Notes: generated by a model not told the origin, from the sequence alone. DNA of 64,000 nucleotides from Parvibaculum sp045863935 (GCF_045863935.1 NZ_BTVP01000001.1:166336-230335); one strand, 5' to 3'. Positions 47,851-56,844 are shown, numbered from the stretch's first letter. Numbers and translations are program-made.

Positions 47851-49386
47851 GTGTTCGAAAATCTCTCAGGCCGTCTCGGCGACGTTCTTTCCAGGCTCAA
47901 GGGGCGCGGCTCCCTGAGCGAGAAGGACGTAGACGAGGCCATGCGCGAAGTGCGGCGGGCCCTTCTCGAGGCCGACGTCGCGCTGCCGGTCGCCAAGTCC
48001 TTCATCGACAAGGTGCGCGAACGGGCCATCGGCCATGAAGTGCTGAAGTCCGTCACGCCGGGCCAGCAGGTCATCAAGATCGTTCACGACGAACTGGTCG
48101 AAATGCTGGGCGGGGCGGAGGCCGATACCTCGATCTCGCTGCGCGCCGCCGCGCCCGTCGTGCTGATGATGGTGGGCCTCCAGGGCTCGGGCAAGACGAC
48201 CTCCACCGCCAAGATCGCCAAGCGGCTGACCACGCGCGAGAAGCGCAAGGTCATGATGGCCTCGCTCGACACGCGCCGTCCCGCCGCGCAGGAACAGTTG
48301 AAGGTGCTTGGCGAGCAGGTGGGCGTCGCCACGCTGCCGATCGTTGCGGGCCAGCAGCCGGTCCAGATCGCCCGGCGCGCCGTCGAGGCCGCGCGGCTCG
48401 GCGGTTTCGACGTGCTGATGCTCGACACGGCGGGCCGCATCCATATCGACGAAGAGCTGATGGCCGAAGTCGCCGAAGTGCGCGACATCGCCAGCCCTCA
48501 CGAGACATTGCTTGTCGCCGACAGCCTGACCGGTCAGGACGCGGTCAATGTCGCCGAACAGTTCAATGCCCGCATCGGCGTCACCGGCATCGTGCTGACG
48601 CGCGCCGATGGCGACGGGCGCGGCGGCGCGGCGCTTTCCATGCGCGCCGTCACCGGTGTGCCGATCAAGCTTCTCGGCACCGGCGAAAAGATGGACGCGC
48701 TGGAGGATTTCCGCGCCGACCGCGTCGCTGGCCGCATCCTCGGCATGGGCGACGTCGTCAGCCTTGTCGAAAAGGCCGCCGAGAGCATCGACGCCGAAAA
48801 GGCGGAGAAGATGGCCGAGCGGCTCCGCAAGGGCCAGTTCGACCTCGACGATCTCGCCGAACAGCTTCGCCAGATGGGCCGCATGGGCGGCATGAAGGGG
48901 CTCCTCGGCATGTTGCCGGGCGTCGGCAAGGCGCAGATGCAGGCCGCGCAGGCGCATATGGGCGACGGCACGATCAAGCGCCAGATCGCCATTGTCTCCT
49001 CGATGACGAGGGCCGAACGCGAGAACCCGAAGCTCCTCAACGCGAGCCGCAAGAAGCGCGTCGCGAAAGGCTCGGGGACGGAAGTGCAGGAGATCAACCG
49101 GCTCCTCAAGATGCACCGCCAGATGGCGGACATGATGAAGACGATGAGCCGCCAGAAGGGCGGCATGTTGTCGAAACTCTTCGGTGGCGGTGGTGGTGGC
49201 AGCGCGATGCCCGACCTTCCGCCGGAACTCGCAAACGATCCGAAGGCGCTCCAGAAGGCGCTTTCCTCGGGCGGTATGGGCGGTATGGGCGGCCTGCCAA
49301 AGGGATTGCCCGGCCTCCCCGGTTCCGGCTTTGGCGGCATGCCTGCCGGTCTTCCGGGGCTGCCTTCCGGCAAGAAGAAAAAGTAA
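47851..49386 (+). CDS. ffh: Signal recognition particle protein Ffh
   Basis: 511 residues. N domain at start (LSGRLGDVLSRLKGRGSLSEKDVDEAMREVRRALLEADVAL), G domain with GLQGSGKTTSTAKIAKRL, DTRRPAAQEQL, LDTAGR and TRADGDGRGGAAL, and a methionine-rich M domain that binds SRP RNA and signal peptides. The Gly/Met/Pro-rich tail after the M domain is long. Start is GTG at 47851. It leads into the rpsP operon, an arrangement common in bacteria. Confidence 0.97.
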   Translation: MFENLSGRLGDVLSRLKGRGSLSEKDVDEAMREVRRALLEADVALPVAKSFIDKVRERAIGHEVLKSVTPGQQVIKIVHDELVEMLGGAEADTSISLRAAAPVVLMMVGLQGSGKTTSTAKIAKRLTTREKRKVMMASLDTRRPAAQEQLKVLGEQVGVATLPIVAGQQPVQIARRAVEAARLGGFDVLMLDTAGRIHIDEELMAEVAEVRDIASPHETLLVADSLTGQDAVNVAEQFNARIGVTGIVLTRADGDGRGGAALSMRAVTGVPIKLLGTGEKMDALEDFRADRVAGRILGMGDVVSLVEKAAESIDAEKAEKMAERLRKGQFDLDDLAEQLRQMGRMGGMKGLLGMLPGVGKAQMQAAQAHMGDGTIKRQIAIVSSMTRAERENPKLLNASRKKRVAKGSGTEVQEINRLLKMHRQMADMMKTMSRQKGGMLSKLFGGGGGGSAMPDLPPELANDPKALQKALSSGGMGGMGGLPKGLPGLPGSGFGGMPAGLPGLPSGKKKK

Positions 49387-49463
49387 CGCGCGCAAGATTC
49401 GTATACGGATGAATGAAATTCCGGCCCGACAGTTTGGCTGGACTGCATGAAAGGTAAGACAAG

Positions 49464-49889
49464 ATGGCTCTGAAAATCCGGCTCGCCCGTGGCGGCGCAA
49501 AGAAGCGGCCCTTCTACCGTGTGGTGGTCGCCGATACGCGCGCGCCCCGCGACGGCCGCTTCATCGAGAAGATCGGCACCTTCAACCCGCTGCTCGCCAA
49601 GGACGATGCCGCGCGCGTCGTGCTCGATGTCGAGCGTGCGAAGCACTGGGTCGGTGTTGGCGCGCTGCCGACGGACCGCGTTGCCCGCTTCCTGAGCGAT
49701 GCCGGCGTGCTGACGCGTGCGGCCCGCAGCAACCCGGAAAAGGCAAAGCCGAAGGCGAAGGCGCAGGAGCGTCTCGAAGCCGCGCGCATGGCGGCGGAAG
49801 AAGCCGCCGCGGCTGCGAAGGCTGCCGCCGAAGCGCCCGCCGAAGCCGCGCCCGCCGAGGAAGCCCCTGCCGAAGAGGCGCAGGCGTAA
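49464..49889 (+). CDS. rpsP: 30S ribosomal protein S16
   Basis: 141 residues. MALKIRLARGGAKKRPFYRVVVADTRAPRDGRFIEKIGTFNPL is unmistakable S16. The core ends near residue 85. A Lys-then-Ala/Glu-rich tail of about 50 residues follows, a common alphaproteobacterial feature. First of rpsP-rimM-trmD-rplS. Confidence 0.98.
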   Translation: MALKIRLARGGAKKRPFYRVVVADTRAPRDGRFIEKIGTFNPLLAKDDAARVVLDVERAKHWVGVGALPTDRVARFLSDAGVLTRAARSNPEKAKPKAKAQERLEAARMAAEEAAAAAKAAAEAPAEAAPAEEAPAEEAQA

Positions 49890-49910
49890 TCGCGCTTGCG
49901 CATCGCGCCG

Positions 49911-50465
49911 ATGGCTGACGAGCGGAACGGCAAGGTCTGTCTGGGCGTCGTCACCGGCGCGCATGGCGTGCGCGGGCTCGTGAAGGTAAAGCCCTTCACG
50001 GCGGAGCCCGAAAGTGTCGCCGCCTATGGGCCGGTCGAGACGAAGGACGGGGCGAGGCGGTTCGCCATCGAGACGAAGGGCATGGCGAAGGATCTCGTCA
50101 TATGCCGTCTCGAAGGCGTGACCGACCGCGACGTGGCGGCCGCGCTCCGGGGCACCGAGCTTTACGTGCCGCGCGAGCGCCTGCCGCAGACGGATGAGGA
50201 CGACGAAGGCTGGTATCACGCCGATCTCGTCGGGCTCCTTGCGGTCGGTATCGACGGCAAGGCCTATGGCCGGATCGTCGGGGTCGAGAATTTCGGGGCG
50301 GGCGACCTCCTCGAAATCGCGCCCGAAGATGGCGGCGAGGCGGTGCTGATGGGTTTCACGGACGAGAATGTCCCTGAAGTCGATATCGAGGGCGGGAAGG
50401 TCGTGATCGACCCGCCTGCCGGCACGTTCGGCGACGAGGCGGCTGCGGGAGCGCCCGATGCGTGA
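49911..50465 (+). CDS. rimM: 16S rRNA maturation factor RimM
   Basis: 184 residues. VCLGVVTGAHGVRGLVKVKPFTAEPES is the N-terminal RimM domain; YHADLVGLLAVGIDGKAYGRIVGVENFGAGDLLEI is the PRC-barrel domain. It assists assembly of the 30S head with S19. ATG 49911 is chosen over TTG 49896. Its stop lies within the trmD start region, an overlap of 8 bases. Confidence 0.95.
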   Translation: MADERNGKVCLGVVTGAHGVRGLVKVKPFTAEPESVAAYGPVETKDGARRFAIETKGMAKDLVICRLEGVTDRDVAAALRGTELYVPRERLPQTDEDDEGWYHADLVGLLAVGIDGKAYGRIVGVENFGAGDLLEIAPEDGGEAVLMGFTDENVPEVDIEGGKVVIDPPAGTFGDEAAAGAPDA

Positions 50466-51165
50466 AAGCTGGCCGGCCACCGTGCTGACGCTCTTTCCGG
50501 AGATGTTTCCGGGGCCCCTGGGCCTTTCGCTCGCGGGCCGGGCGCTGGAAGCGGGGACATGGTCGCTGGACGCGGTCGATATCCGCTCCTTCGCGACTGA
50601 CCGGCACCGTTCCGTGGACGATACGCCGGCAGGCGGCGGGCCCGGCATGGTGATGCGGGCGGACGTCGTGGCGGCGGCGGTCGATGCGGTCCACCCGCAG
50701 GGGGACCGGCGGCCGCTGATCTATCTGAGCCCGAGGGGGCGGCCTCTGACCCAGCAAAGGGTCAGGGAACTGGCCTCGGGCCCCGGCGCCGTCCTTCTCT
50801 GCGGGCGCTTCGAAGGGCTCGATCAGCGGGTCATCGAGGCCCGGGAGATGGAAGAGATCAGCCTCGGGGATTTCGTCCTTTCGGGCGGAGAACCGGCGGC
50901 TCTGGCGCTTCTCGATGCCGTGGTCCGGCTTCTGCCGGGCGTCATGGGCAAAGAGGCGTCCGGCGAGGACGAAAGTTTCGAAAGCGGGCTCCTTGAGTAC
51001 CCGCACTACACGCGGCCCCCGCTCTTCGAGGGCCGTGAAATTCCGCCGGTCCTCGTTTCCGGCGACCATGCAAAGGTTAAGGCATGGCGCCGGGAGAGGG
51101 CCGAAGAGACCACCAGGCAGCGGCGGCCCGATCTCTGGGAGAAATTTCTCCGGAAAAGGCCCTAA
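50458..51165 (+). CDS. trmD: tRNA (guanine-N1-)-methyltransferase TrmD
   Basis: 235 residues. SPOUT methyltransferase making m1G37. Family blocks are LTLFPEMFPGPLG, DDTPAGGGPGMVM, LLCGRFEGLDQRVIEA and ISLGDFVLSGGEPAAL, the last forming the trefoil-knot SAM site. It overlaps rimM and is followed by rplS 98 bases later. Confidence 0.97.
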   Translation: MRESWPATVLTLFPEMFPGPLGLSLAGRALEAGTWSLDAVDIRSFATDRHRSVDDTPAGGGPGMVMRADVVAAAVDAVHPQGDRRPLIYLSPRGRPLTQQRVRELASGPGAVLLCGRFEGLDQRVIEAREMEEISLGDFVLSGGEPAALALLDAVVRLLPGVMGKEASGEDESFESGLLEYPHYTRPPLFEGREIPPVLVSGDHAKVKAWRRERAEETTRQRRPDLWEKFLRKRP

Positions 51166-51263
51166 GACAGTCGCCAATGCCTATTATTTATGTTAGGGAA
51201 GCGCGCTTCCGGGCGGGGATGTCCCGAAAACCCTGAGCGCCTTCATATCCGAGGTTGAGACCC

Positions 51264-51656
51264 ATGAATATCATCGAGCAGCTCGATCAGGAGCAGATGG
51301 AAGCTCTTGCGAATGGCAAGACCCTTCCCGACTTCGCGCCCGGCGACACGCTGCAGGTCAATGTGAAGGTTATCGAAGGCACCCGCGAGCGCGTACAGGC
51401 CTATGAAGGCGTCTGCATCGCGCGCGCCGGCGGTGGCATCAACGAGAACTTCACCGTCCGCAAGATTTCCTATGGCGAGGGTGTGGAGCGCGTGTTCCCG
51501 CTTTACGGTCCGCTGATCGACTCGATCAAGGTCCTGCGCAAGGGCCGTGTGCGCCGTGCGAAGCTCTATTACCTTCGCGGGCTGCGCGGCAAGGCTGCCC
51601 GAATTACCGAGAAAAAGCAGGACAAGACCCGCAGCCAAGAGAACGGCGCCGCCTGA
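51264..51656 (+). CDS. rplS: 50S ribosomal protein L19
   Basis: 130 residues. MNIIEQLDQEQM..LPDFAPGDTLQVNVKVIEGTRERVQAYEGVCIARAGGGINENFTVRKISYGEGVERVFPLY is standard L19, at the 30S-50S interface. ATG 51264 is preferred to an upstream in-frame TTG. A terminator follows at 51688. Confidence 0.98.
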   Translation: MNIIEQLDQEQMEALANGKTLPDFAPGDTLQVNVKVIEGTRERVQAYEGVCIARAGGGINENFTVRKISYGEGVERVFPLYGPLIDSIKVLRKGRVRRAKLYYLRGLRGKAARITEKKQDKTRSQENGAA

Positions 51657-51687
51657 TTTCGTCCGCATAAGCGGGAACTGTCTCTAG

Positions 51688-51729
51688 AAAAGCGGGCAGG
51701 GCGGTGAAGCGCCCAGGGCCCGCTTTTTT
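51688..51729 (+). terminator. Rho-independent terminator after rplS
   Basis: AAAAGCGGGC pairs with GCCCGCTTTT, with a small inner stem (GGCG/CGCC), followed by a T-run reaching 51729. It closes the rpsP operon 31 bases after the rplS stop and 95 bases before leuC. Confidence 0.88.
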
Positions 51730-51823
51730 GTTATGCGGCTCCGAACAACGATCTGAAACGAAGAAGAAGTGCGGCGACGCGCGGAACCCCCGCGCAAGGC
51801 GCCGCCGGAAGAGAGAGAAGCAA

Positions 51824-53242
51824 ATGGCACCTCGCACAATGTACGACAAGATCTGGGATGCGCACCTGGTCGAGATGGCCGAGGATGGCACGGGCCTCCT
51901 CTATATCGACCGCCATCTCGTGCATGAGGTCACGAGCCCGCAGGCCTTCGAGGGCCTGCGCATGGCGCATCGCAAGGTTCACGCGCCGCAGAAGACGCTC
52001 GCCGTCGCCGACCACAATGTGCCGACGACCGACCGCTCCAAGGGCATCGCCGACGAAGAGAGCCGCATCCAGGTCGAGACGCTCGAACACAACGCGGTGG
52101 ATTTCGGCGTCGAATATCTCCAGATGTCCGACATCCGCCAGGGCATCGTGCATATCGTCGGACCCGAACAGGGCTTCACGCTGCCCGGCACCACCATCGT
52201 CTGCGGCGACAGCCACACCTCGACGCATGGCGCCTTCGGCGCGCTCGCGCATGGCATCGGCACGTCGGAAGTCGAGCATGTGCTCGCCACCCAGACGCTG
52301 ATCCAGTCCAAGGCGAAGAACATGCGCATCAATGTGGTGGGCAAGGCGCCGGAAGGCTTCACCGCCAAGGACATCGTGCTCGCCATCATCGGCGAAATCG
52401 GCACGGCGGGCGGCACCGGCTATGTCATCGAATATGCGGGCGAGGCGATCCGCGACCTTTCCATGGAAGGCCGCATGACCGTCTGCAACATGACGATCGA
52501 AGGCGGCGCCCGCGCCGGCCTCATCGCGCCGGACGAAAAGACCTACGCCTATCTCGAAGCCCGCCCGCGTGCGCCGAAGGGCAAGGCGTGGGAGATGGCG
52601 GTCGAATACTGGAAGACGCTGCCGTCGGACGAAGGCGCGAAGTTCGACAAGGAAATCACCGTCGACATCGCCAACCTGCCGCCGCTCGTCACCTGGGGCA
52701 CGAGCCCTGAGAACGTCATCAAGATCACGGACCGCGTGCCGGACCCGAAGGATGTGCATGACGAAGCGCATGCGAAGTCGATGAGCCGCGCGCTCGACTA
52801 TATGGGCCTCAAGCCCGGCACGCCGATGACGGAAGTGAAGATCGACCGCGTCTTCATCGGTTCCTGCACCAATGGCCGCATCGAGGATCTGCGCGCCGCC
52901 GCCGTCATTGCGCAAAAGGCGATCAAGGCGGGCCGCAAGGTCGCGCCGACGGTCAACGCCATGGTCGTGCCCGGCTCCGGCCTTGTGAAGGAACAGGCGG
53001 AGAAGGAAGGCCTCGACAAGATCTTCCTCGAAGCGGGCTTCGAATGGCGCGAGCCCGGCTGCTCGATGTGCCTTGCCATGAATGCCGACAAGCTCGAGCC
53101 CGGCGAACGCTGCGCGTCCACGTCCAACCGCAACTTCGAAGGCCGTCAGGGCCGCGGCGGCCGCACGCATCTCGTCTCGCCCGCCATGGCGGCGGCGGCG
53201 GCCTTTGCGGGGCATTTCGTCGATGTGCGGGAGATGGAGTGA
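51824..53242 (+). CDS. leuC: 3-isopropylmalate dehydratase large subunit
   Basis: 472 residues. Aconitase-family enzyme of leucine biosynthesis, acting with LeuD. Fe-S cluster cysteines occur in GSCTNGR and EPGCSMCLAMN. HEVTSPQAFEGLR and GDSHTSTHGAFGALAHGIGTSEVEHVLATQTL are conserved. GAGAGAGAAG precedes ATG 51824. leuD follows only after a 614-base gap holding an antisense gene. Confidence 0.97.
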   Translation: MAPRTMYDKIWDAHLVEMAEDGTGLLYIDRHLVHEVTSPQAFEGLRMAHRKVHAPQKTLAVADHNVPTTDRSKGIADEESRIQVETLEHNAVDFGVEYLQMSDIRQGIVHIVGPEQGFTLPGTTIVCGDSHTSTHGAFGALAHGIGTSEVEHVLATQTLIQSKAKNMRINVVGKAPEGFTAKDIVLAIIGEIGTAGGTGYVIEYAGEAIRDLSMEGRMTVCNMTIEGGARAGLIAPDEKTYAYLEARPRAPKGKAWEMAVEYWKTLPSDEGAKFDKEITVDIANLPPLVTWGTSPENVIKITDRVPDPKDVHDEAHAKSMSRALDYMGLKPGTPMTEVKIDRVFIGSCTNGRIEDLRAAAVIAQKAIKAGRKVAPTVNAMVVPGSGLVKEQAEKEGLDKIFLEAGFEWREPGCSMCLAMNADKLEPGERCASTSNRNFEGRQGRGGRTHLVSPAMAAAAAFAGHFVDVREME

Positions 53243-53278
53243 TCGTTGCAGGTGGTAGACGTTGTTCGATGGGGTGAT

Positions 53279-53782
53279 CTACAAGTCGGGATACTTCTTG
53301 TGAAGTTTCTCTAGCGTGCCACCCGGACCAATTGAGGTGTGATAATCATTGAGAATCTGCTTCATGAAAGTTTTCGGAGTGAACTTTGTATTTGGGTAGC
53401 CCATATCTTTGCGTATCGCGGTGATAAGTGCCCCAAATAGTTCCATCTGGTTGAACACAGTGTCCCCGGTATATACCGAGTCCATGTATCGTTGGTGTGC
53501 AGCAATGACGGAGTCTGAACCATAGAAGATTAGGCGTTTATTGAATTTCCTGAGCGTTTCAACAAATTCCGGGTCTGCTTCTTGGGTTGGTGACGAATTT
53601 TCTTCAGTCGTCGCGTGTTTGAAAAACATGTCGAAGAAAGCATCAACTAAGATCATATAGGTCTCGTATTTCTCTTGGGATAATTGATCTTCGATGCGTC
53701 GTCTCTTCTCCATTTCTTGACGGATGACCCAGCCCAAACCTGCAATCACCAAAGCTAGCAATGAGAATAGAGTTCCAGACAT
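53279..53782 (-). CDS. Unrecognised membrane-anchored protein inserted between leuC and leuD
   Basis: 167 residues on the opposite strand to leuC and leuD. An N-terminal helix (LFSLLALVIAGLGWVI) is followed by a basic, coiled-coil-like stretch (RQEMEKRRRIEDQLSQEKYETYMILVDAFFDMFF) and a soluble helical domain with LIFYGSDSVIAAHQRYMD. I do not recognise a family by name. Base composition is visibly different: two sampled rows of 60 bases hold 30 and 22 G+C, against well over 60% around. Codon choice is also unlike its neighbours. This looks like a recently acquired single-gene insertion. Confidence 0.8.
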   Translation of the reverse strand: MSGTLFSLLALVIAGLGWVIRQEMEKRRRIEDQLSQEKYETYMILVDAFFDMFFKHATTEENSSPTQEADPEFVETLRKFNKRLIFYGSDSVIAAHQRYMDSVYTGDTVFNQMELFGALITAIRKDMGYPNTKFTPKTFMKQILNDYHTSIGPGGTLEKLHKKYPDL

Positions 53783-53856
53783 GATTATATCCCTTATATC
53801 TGTATGCAGATTAGTGCAGGGGAACGCTTTTTCCTAAACAAAAGACGGGCAACGTG

Positions 53857-54462
53857 ATGGATAAGTTCAACAAGCTGACTGGCGTCGCGGCGCCGCTGCC
53901 GATCATCAATGTCGATACCGACATGATCATTCCGAAGCAGTTCCTGAAGACGATCAAGCGCACGGGTCTCGGCAAGAATCTCTTCGACGAGATGCGTTAT
54001 GACGACGAGGGCAAGGAGATTCCGGATTTCGTGCTGAACAAGCCGGCCTATCGCAATGCGCAGATCCTCGTCACGGGCGAGAATTTCGGCTGCGGCTCGT
54101 CGCGCGAACATGCGCCATGGGCGCTGCTCGATTTCGGCATCCGCTGCGTGATCGCGCCCTCCTTCGCCGATATCTTCTACAATAACTGTTTCCAGAACGG
54201 CATCCTGCCCATCGTGCTGCCGCAGGAAGAGGTCGACAAGCTGATGGACGATGCGGAACGCGGGAGCAATGCCGTCGTCACCATCGATCTCGAGCGCCAA
54301 GAAATCCGCGGGCCGGATGGCGGCGTCATCAATTTCGACATCGACCCCTTCCGCAAGCATTGCCTCATCGAAGGCCTCGACGGCGTCGGTCTCACGCTCA
54401 AGAAGGAAGCCGAGATCGCAACCTTCGAGAAGAAACTCGAAGAGACGCAGCCCTGGCTCTGA
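53857..54462 (+). CDS. leuD: 3-isopropylmalate dehydratase small subunit
   Basis: 201 residues. NVDTDMIIPKQFLKTIKR and GENFGCGSSREHAPWALLDFGIRCVIAPSFADIFYNNCFQNG are diagnostic. ATG 53857 is chosen; a GTG sits one codon before it. The ribosome-binding region is weak, and the intervening antisense gene has probably replaced the normal leuC-leuD junction. A dispersed repeat separates it from leuB. Confidence 0.97.
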   Translation: MDKFNKLTGVAAPLPIINVDTDMIIPKQFLKTIKRTGLGKNLFDEMRYDDEGKEIPDFVLNKPAYRNAQILVTGENFGCGSSREHAPWALLDFGIRCVIAPSFADIFYNNCFQNGILPIVLPQEEVDKLMDDAERGSNAVVTIDLERQEIRGPDGGVINFDIDPFRKHCLIEGLDGVGLTLKKEAEIATFEKKLEETQPWL

Positions 54463-54476
54463 GTGTAAATAAATAC

Positions 54477-54562
54477 GTCATTGCCGGGCTTGACCCGGCA
54501 ATCCAGAGCCGCGCGCACTGAGCAGGCGGCTCCTGGATGCCCGGATCAAGTCCGGGCATGAC
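54477..54562. repeat. Palindromic intergenic repeat of alphaproteobacterial type
   Basis: Two inverted arms, 54477-54512 (starts GTCATTGCCGGGCTTGACCC) and 54526-54562 (reverse complement starts GTCATGCCCGGACTTGATCC), each with its own internal palindrome and a CCAG/CTGG core. This 'GTCAT-CCGGGCTTGACCCGG-ATCCAG' class is a widespread intergenic repeat in alphaproteobacteria. It lies between leuD and leuB, 20 bases before the leuB ATG. Confidence 0.85.
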
Positions 54563-54581
54563 ATGATGTGAAAGAACGGAA

Positions 54582-55688
54582 ATGACAAGAAACATCCTCA
54601 TCGTCGCCGGCGACGGCATCGGCCCGGAAGTCATGGGCGAAGTCGAGCGCGTGATCCAATGGTTCAACGGCAATCGCAAGTTCGGCGCGAAGGTCGAGAA
54701 CGAACTCGTCGGCGGCTGCTGCTACGACGCGCATGGCGTCGCGGTGACGGACGAGACGGTCGAGAAGGCGAAGCGCGCCGATGCCGTCATGCTCGGCGCG
54801 GTCGGCGGGCCGAAATGGGATAATGTGCCTTACGAGGGCCGCCCCGAAGCGGGGCTGCTCAGGCTGCGCAAGGATCTCGAACTCTTTGCAAACCTCCGCC
54901 CCGCGCTCTGCTTCGCGGCGCTGGCCGATGCTTCCTCGCTCAAGCGCGAGATCGTCGAGGGTCTCGACATCATGATCGTGCGCGAGCTCACCGGCGGCGT
55001 CTATTTCGGCGAGCCGAAGGAGATCACCGATCTCGGCAATGGCGAGCGGCGCGGTGTCGACACGCAGGTCTACACGACGAGCGAAATCCGGCGCATCGCC
55101 GAGGTCGCTTTCGATCTCGCGAAGAAGCGCGGCAACCGCGTCATGTCGGTCGAGAAGCGCAATGTGATGAAGTCGGGCGTGCTCTGGTACGAGGAAGTCT
55201 CTAAACTCCACAAGGAGAAGTTCGCCGATGTGAAGCTCGAACACATGCTGGCCGACAATTGCGCCATGCAGCTCGTGCGCAATCCGAAGCAGTTCGACGT
55301 CATCGTCACCGACAATCTCTTCGGCGACGTGCTCTCCGACATCGCTTCCATGCTCACGGGCTCGCTCGGCATGCTGCCGTCGGCGTCGCTCGGCGCGAAG
55401 GACGCGTCCGGCAAGGCCTGCGCCATGTATGAGCCGGTGCATGGTTCCGCGCCCGATATCGCGGGCACGGGTGCGGCGAACCCCATCGCCTCGATCCTCT
55501 CTTTCGCCATGGCGCTGCGCTACACGTTCGAACTCGGGCCCGATGCCGACCTGCTCGAAAAAGCCGTCGACACGGTGCTCGCCGAGGGCTTGCGCACCGG
55601 CGACATCATGCAGCCGGGTATGAAAAAAGTCGGAACCAAAGAGATGGGCGACGCGATCCTCGCCGCGCTCACCAAACTGAACGGATAG
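54582..55688 (+). CDS. leuB: 3-isopropylmalate dehydrogenase
   Basis: 368 residues. Oxidative decarboxylation step of leucine biosynthesis with NAD+. MTRNILIVAGDGIGPEVM, LLRLRKDLELFANLRPA, ELTGGVYFGEPKE and DNLFGDVLSDIASMLTGSLGMLPSASLG are diagnostic; GSAPDIAGTGAANPIA closes the site. The gap to asd contains alternative hairpins (55698-55736). Confidence 0.97.
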   Translation: MTRNILIVAGDGIGPEVMGEVERVIQWFNGNRKFGAKVENELVGGCCYDAHGVAVTDETVEKAKRADAVMLGAVGGPKWDNVPYEGRPEAGLLRLRKDLELFANLRPALCFAALADASSLKREIVEGLDIMIVRELTGGVYFGEPKEITDLGNGERRGVDTQVYTTSEIRRIAEVAFDLAKKRGNRVMSVEKRNVMKSGVLWYEEVSKLHKEKFADVKLEHMLADNCAMQLVRNPKQFDVIVTDNLFGDVLSDIASMLTGSLGMLPSASLGAKDASGKACAMYEPVHGSAPDIAGTGAANPIASILSFAMALRYTFELGPDADLLEKAVDTVLAEGLRTGDIMQPGMKKVGTKEMGDAILAALTKLNG

Positions 55689-55753
55689 ATTTTTCGGCCG
55701 CCTGACCCGTTGGAGAACCGCTCCGGCAGGCGGTTCAAACAAGGAAGACGATC

Positions 55754-56776
55754 ATGGGCTACAAGATTGCCGTTCTCGGCGCCACGGGCAATGTGGGCCG
55801 CGAAATGCTCAACATCCTCGCCGAGCGCGAGTTTCCGGCCGATGAGGTCGTGGCGCTGGCGTCCCGCCGCAGCCAGGGCACGGAAGTGTCGTTCGGCGAG
55901 CGCGACCTGAAGGTCAAGGCGCTCGAAACCTACGATTTCGCGGGCACCGATATCTGCCTCATGGCGACGTCGGGCGAGATGTCGGCCGAATGGGCGCCGA
56001 AGATCGCGGCCAAGGGCTGCGTCGTCATCGACAATTCGTCGAAGTGGCGCATGGACCCCGACGTGCCGCTGATCGTGCCGGAAGTGAATGCGTCGGCCAT
56101 CGCGGGCTATGCCAAGAAGAACATCATCGCCAATCCGAACTGCTCGACGGCGCAGATGGTCGTCGCGCTGAAGCCGCTGCATGACGCGGCCGGCATCCGC
56201 CGTGTCGTCGTTGCGACCTATCAGTCGGTGTCGGGCGCGGGCAGGGAGGCGATGGACGAGCTTTTCAGCCAGACGCGCGCGATCTTCGTCAACGACAGCA
56301 TCGACGAAGGCAAGTTCACCAAGCAGATCGCCTTCAACGTCATTCCCCATATCGACGTCTTCATGGAAGACGGGCAGACGAAGGAGGAATGGAAGATGAT
56401 GGCGGAGACGAAGAAGATCCTCGATCCGAAGATCAAGCTGACCGCCACCTGCGTGCGCGTGCCGGTCTTTGTCGGTCATTCCGAAGCGATCAATATCGAG
56501 TTCGAGCGGCCGATCTCGGACGAGGAAGCGCGGGACATCCTGCGCGAGGCGCCGGGCTGCCTCGTCGTCGACAAGCATGAGGATGGCGGTTATGTGACGC
56601 CCATCGAATGCGTCGGTGAATATGCAACCTTCATCAGCCGCATCCGCGTCGACCCGACGGTCGAGAACGGCCTCAACATCTGGGTCGTCTCGGACAATTT
56701 GCGCAAGGGCGCGGCACTCAACGCCGTGCAGATCGCGGAAATTCTCGGCGCGCGCTATCTGAAAAAGGCGGCGTAA
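55754..56776 (+). CDS. asd: Aspartate-semialdehyde dehydrogenase
   Basis: 340 residues. Makes aspartate semialdehyde for Lys, Thr, Met and diaminopimelate. NADP-binding VLGATGNVGREML, catalytic cysteine in NPNCSTAQMV, and HSEAINIEFE with the active-site His are present. AAGGAAG lies upstream of the ATG. A dyad follows the gene 50 bases downstream. Confidence 0.97.
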   Translation: MGYKIAVLGATGNVGREMLNILAEREFPADEVVALASRRSQGTEVSFGERDLKVKALETYDFAGTDICLMATSGEMSAEWAPKIAAKGCVVIDNSSKWRMDPDVPLIVPEVNASAIAGYAKKNIIANPNCSTAQMVVALKPLHDAAGIRRVVVATYQSVSGAGREAMDELFSQTRAIFVNDSIDEGKFTKQIAFNVIPHIDVFMEDGQTKEEWKMMAETKKILDPKIKLTATCVRVPVFVGHSEAINIEFERPISDEEARDILREAPGCLVVDKHEDGGYVTPIECVGEYATFISRIRVDPTVENGLNIWVVSDNLRKGAALNAVQIAEILGARYLKKAA

Positions 56777-56827
56777 GGAGCAATCCTCCGTCTCCTGACA
56801 GTTCCGCGTTAACCTCCCGCTAAATCC

Positions 56828-56844
56828 TGCACAAAATATGTGCA
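56828..56844 (+). promoter_or_regulatory. NtrC-like dyad upstream of the Amt-kinase gene
   Basis: TGCACAAAATATGTGCA is a perfect 5-base dyad, TGCAC-N7-GTGCA, extended by CC/GG on both sides. The spacing is that of the enteric NtrC consensus (TGCACCAACATGGTGCA). It lies about 104 bases before the GTG start of the ammonium-sensor kinase. I did not find a convincing sigma54 -24/-12 element between them. It could instead be a hairpin belonging to asd. Confidence 0.5.
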
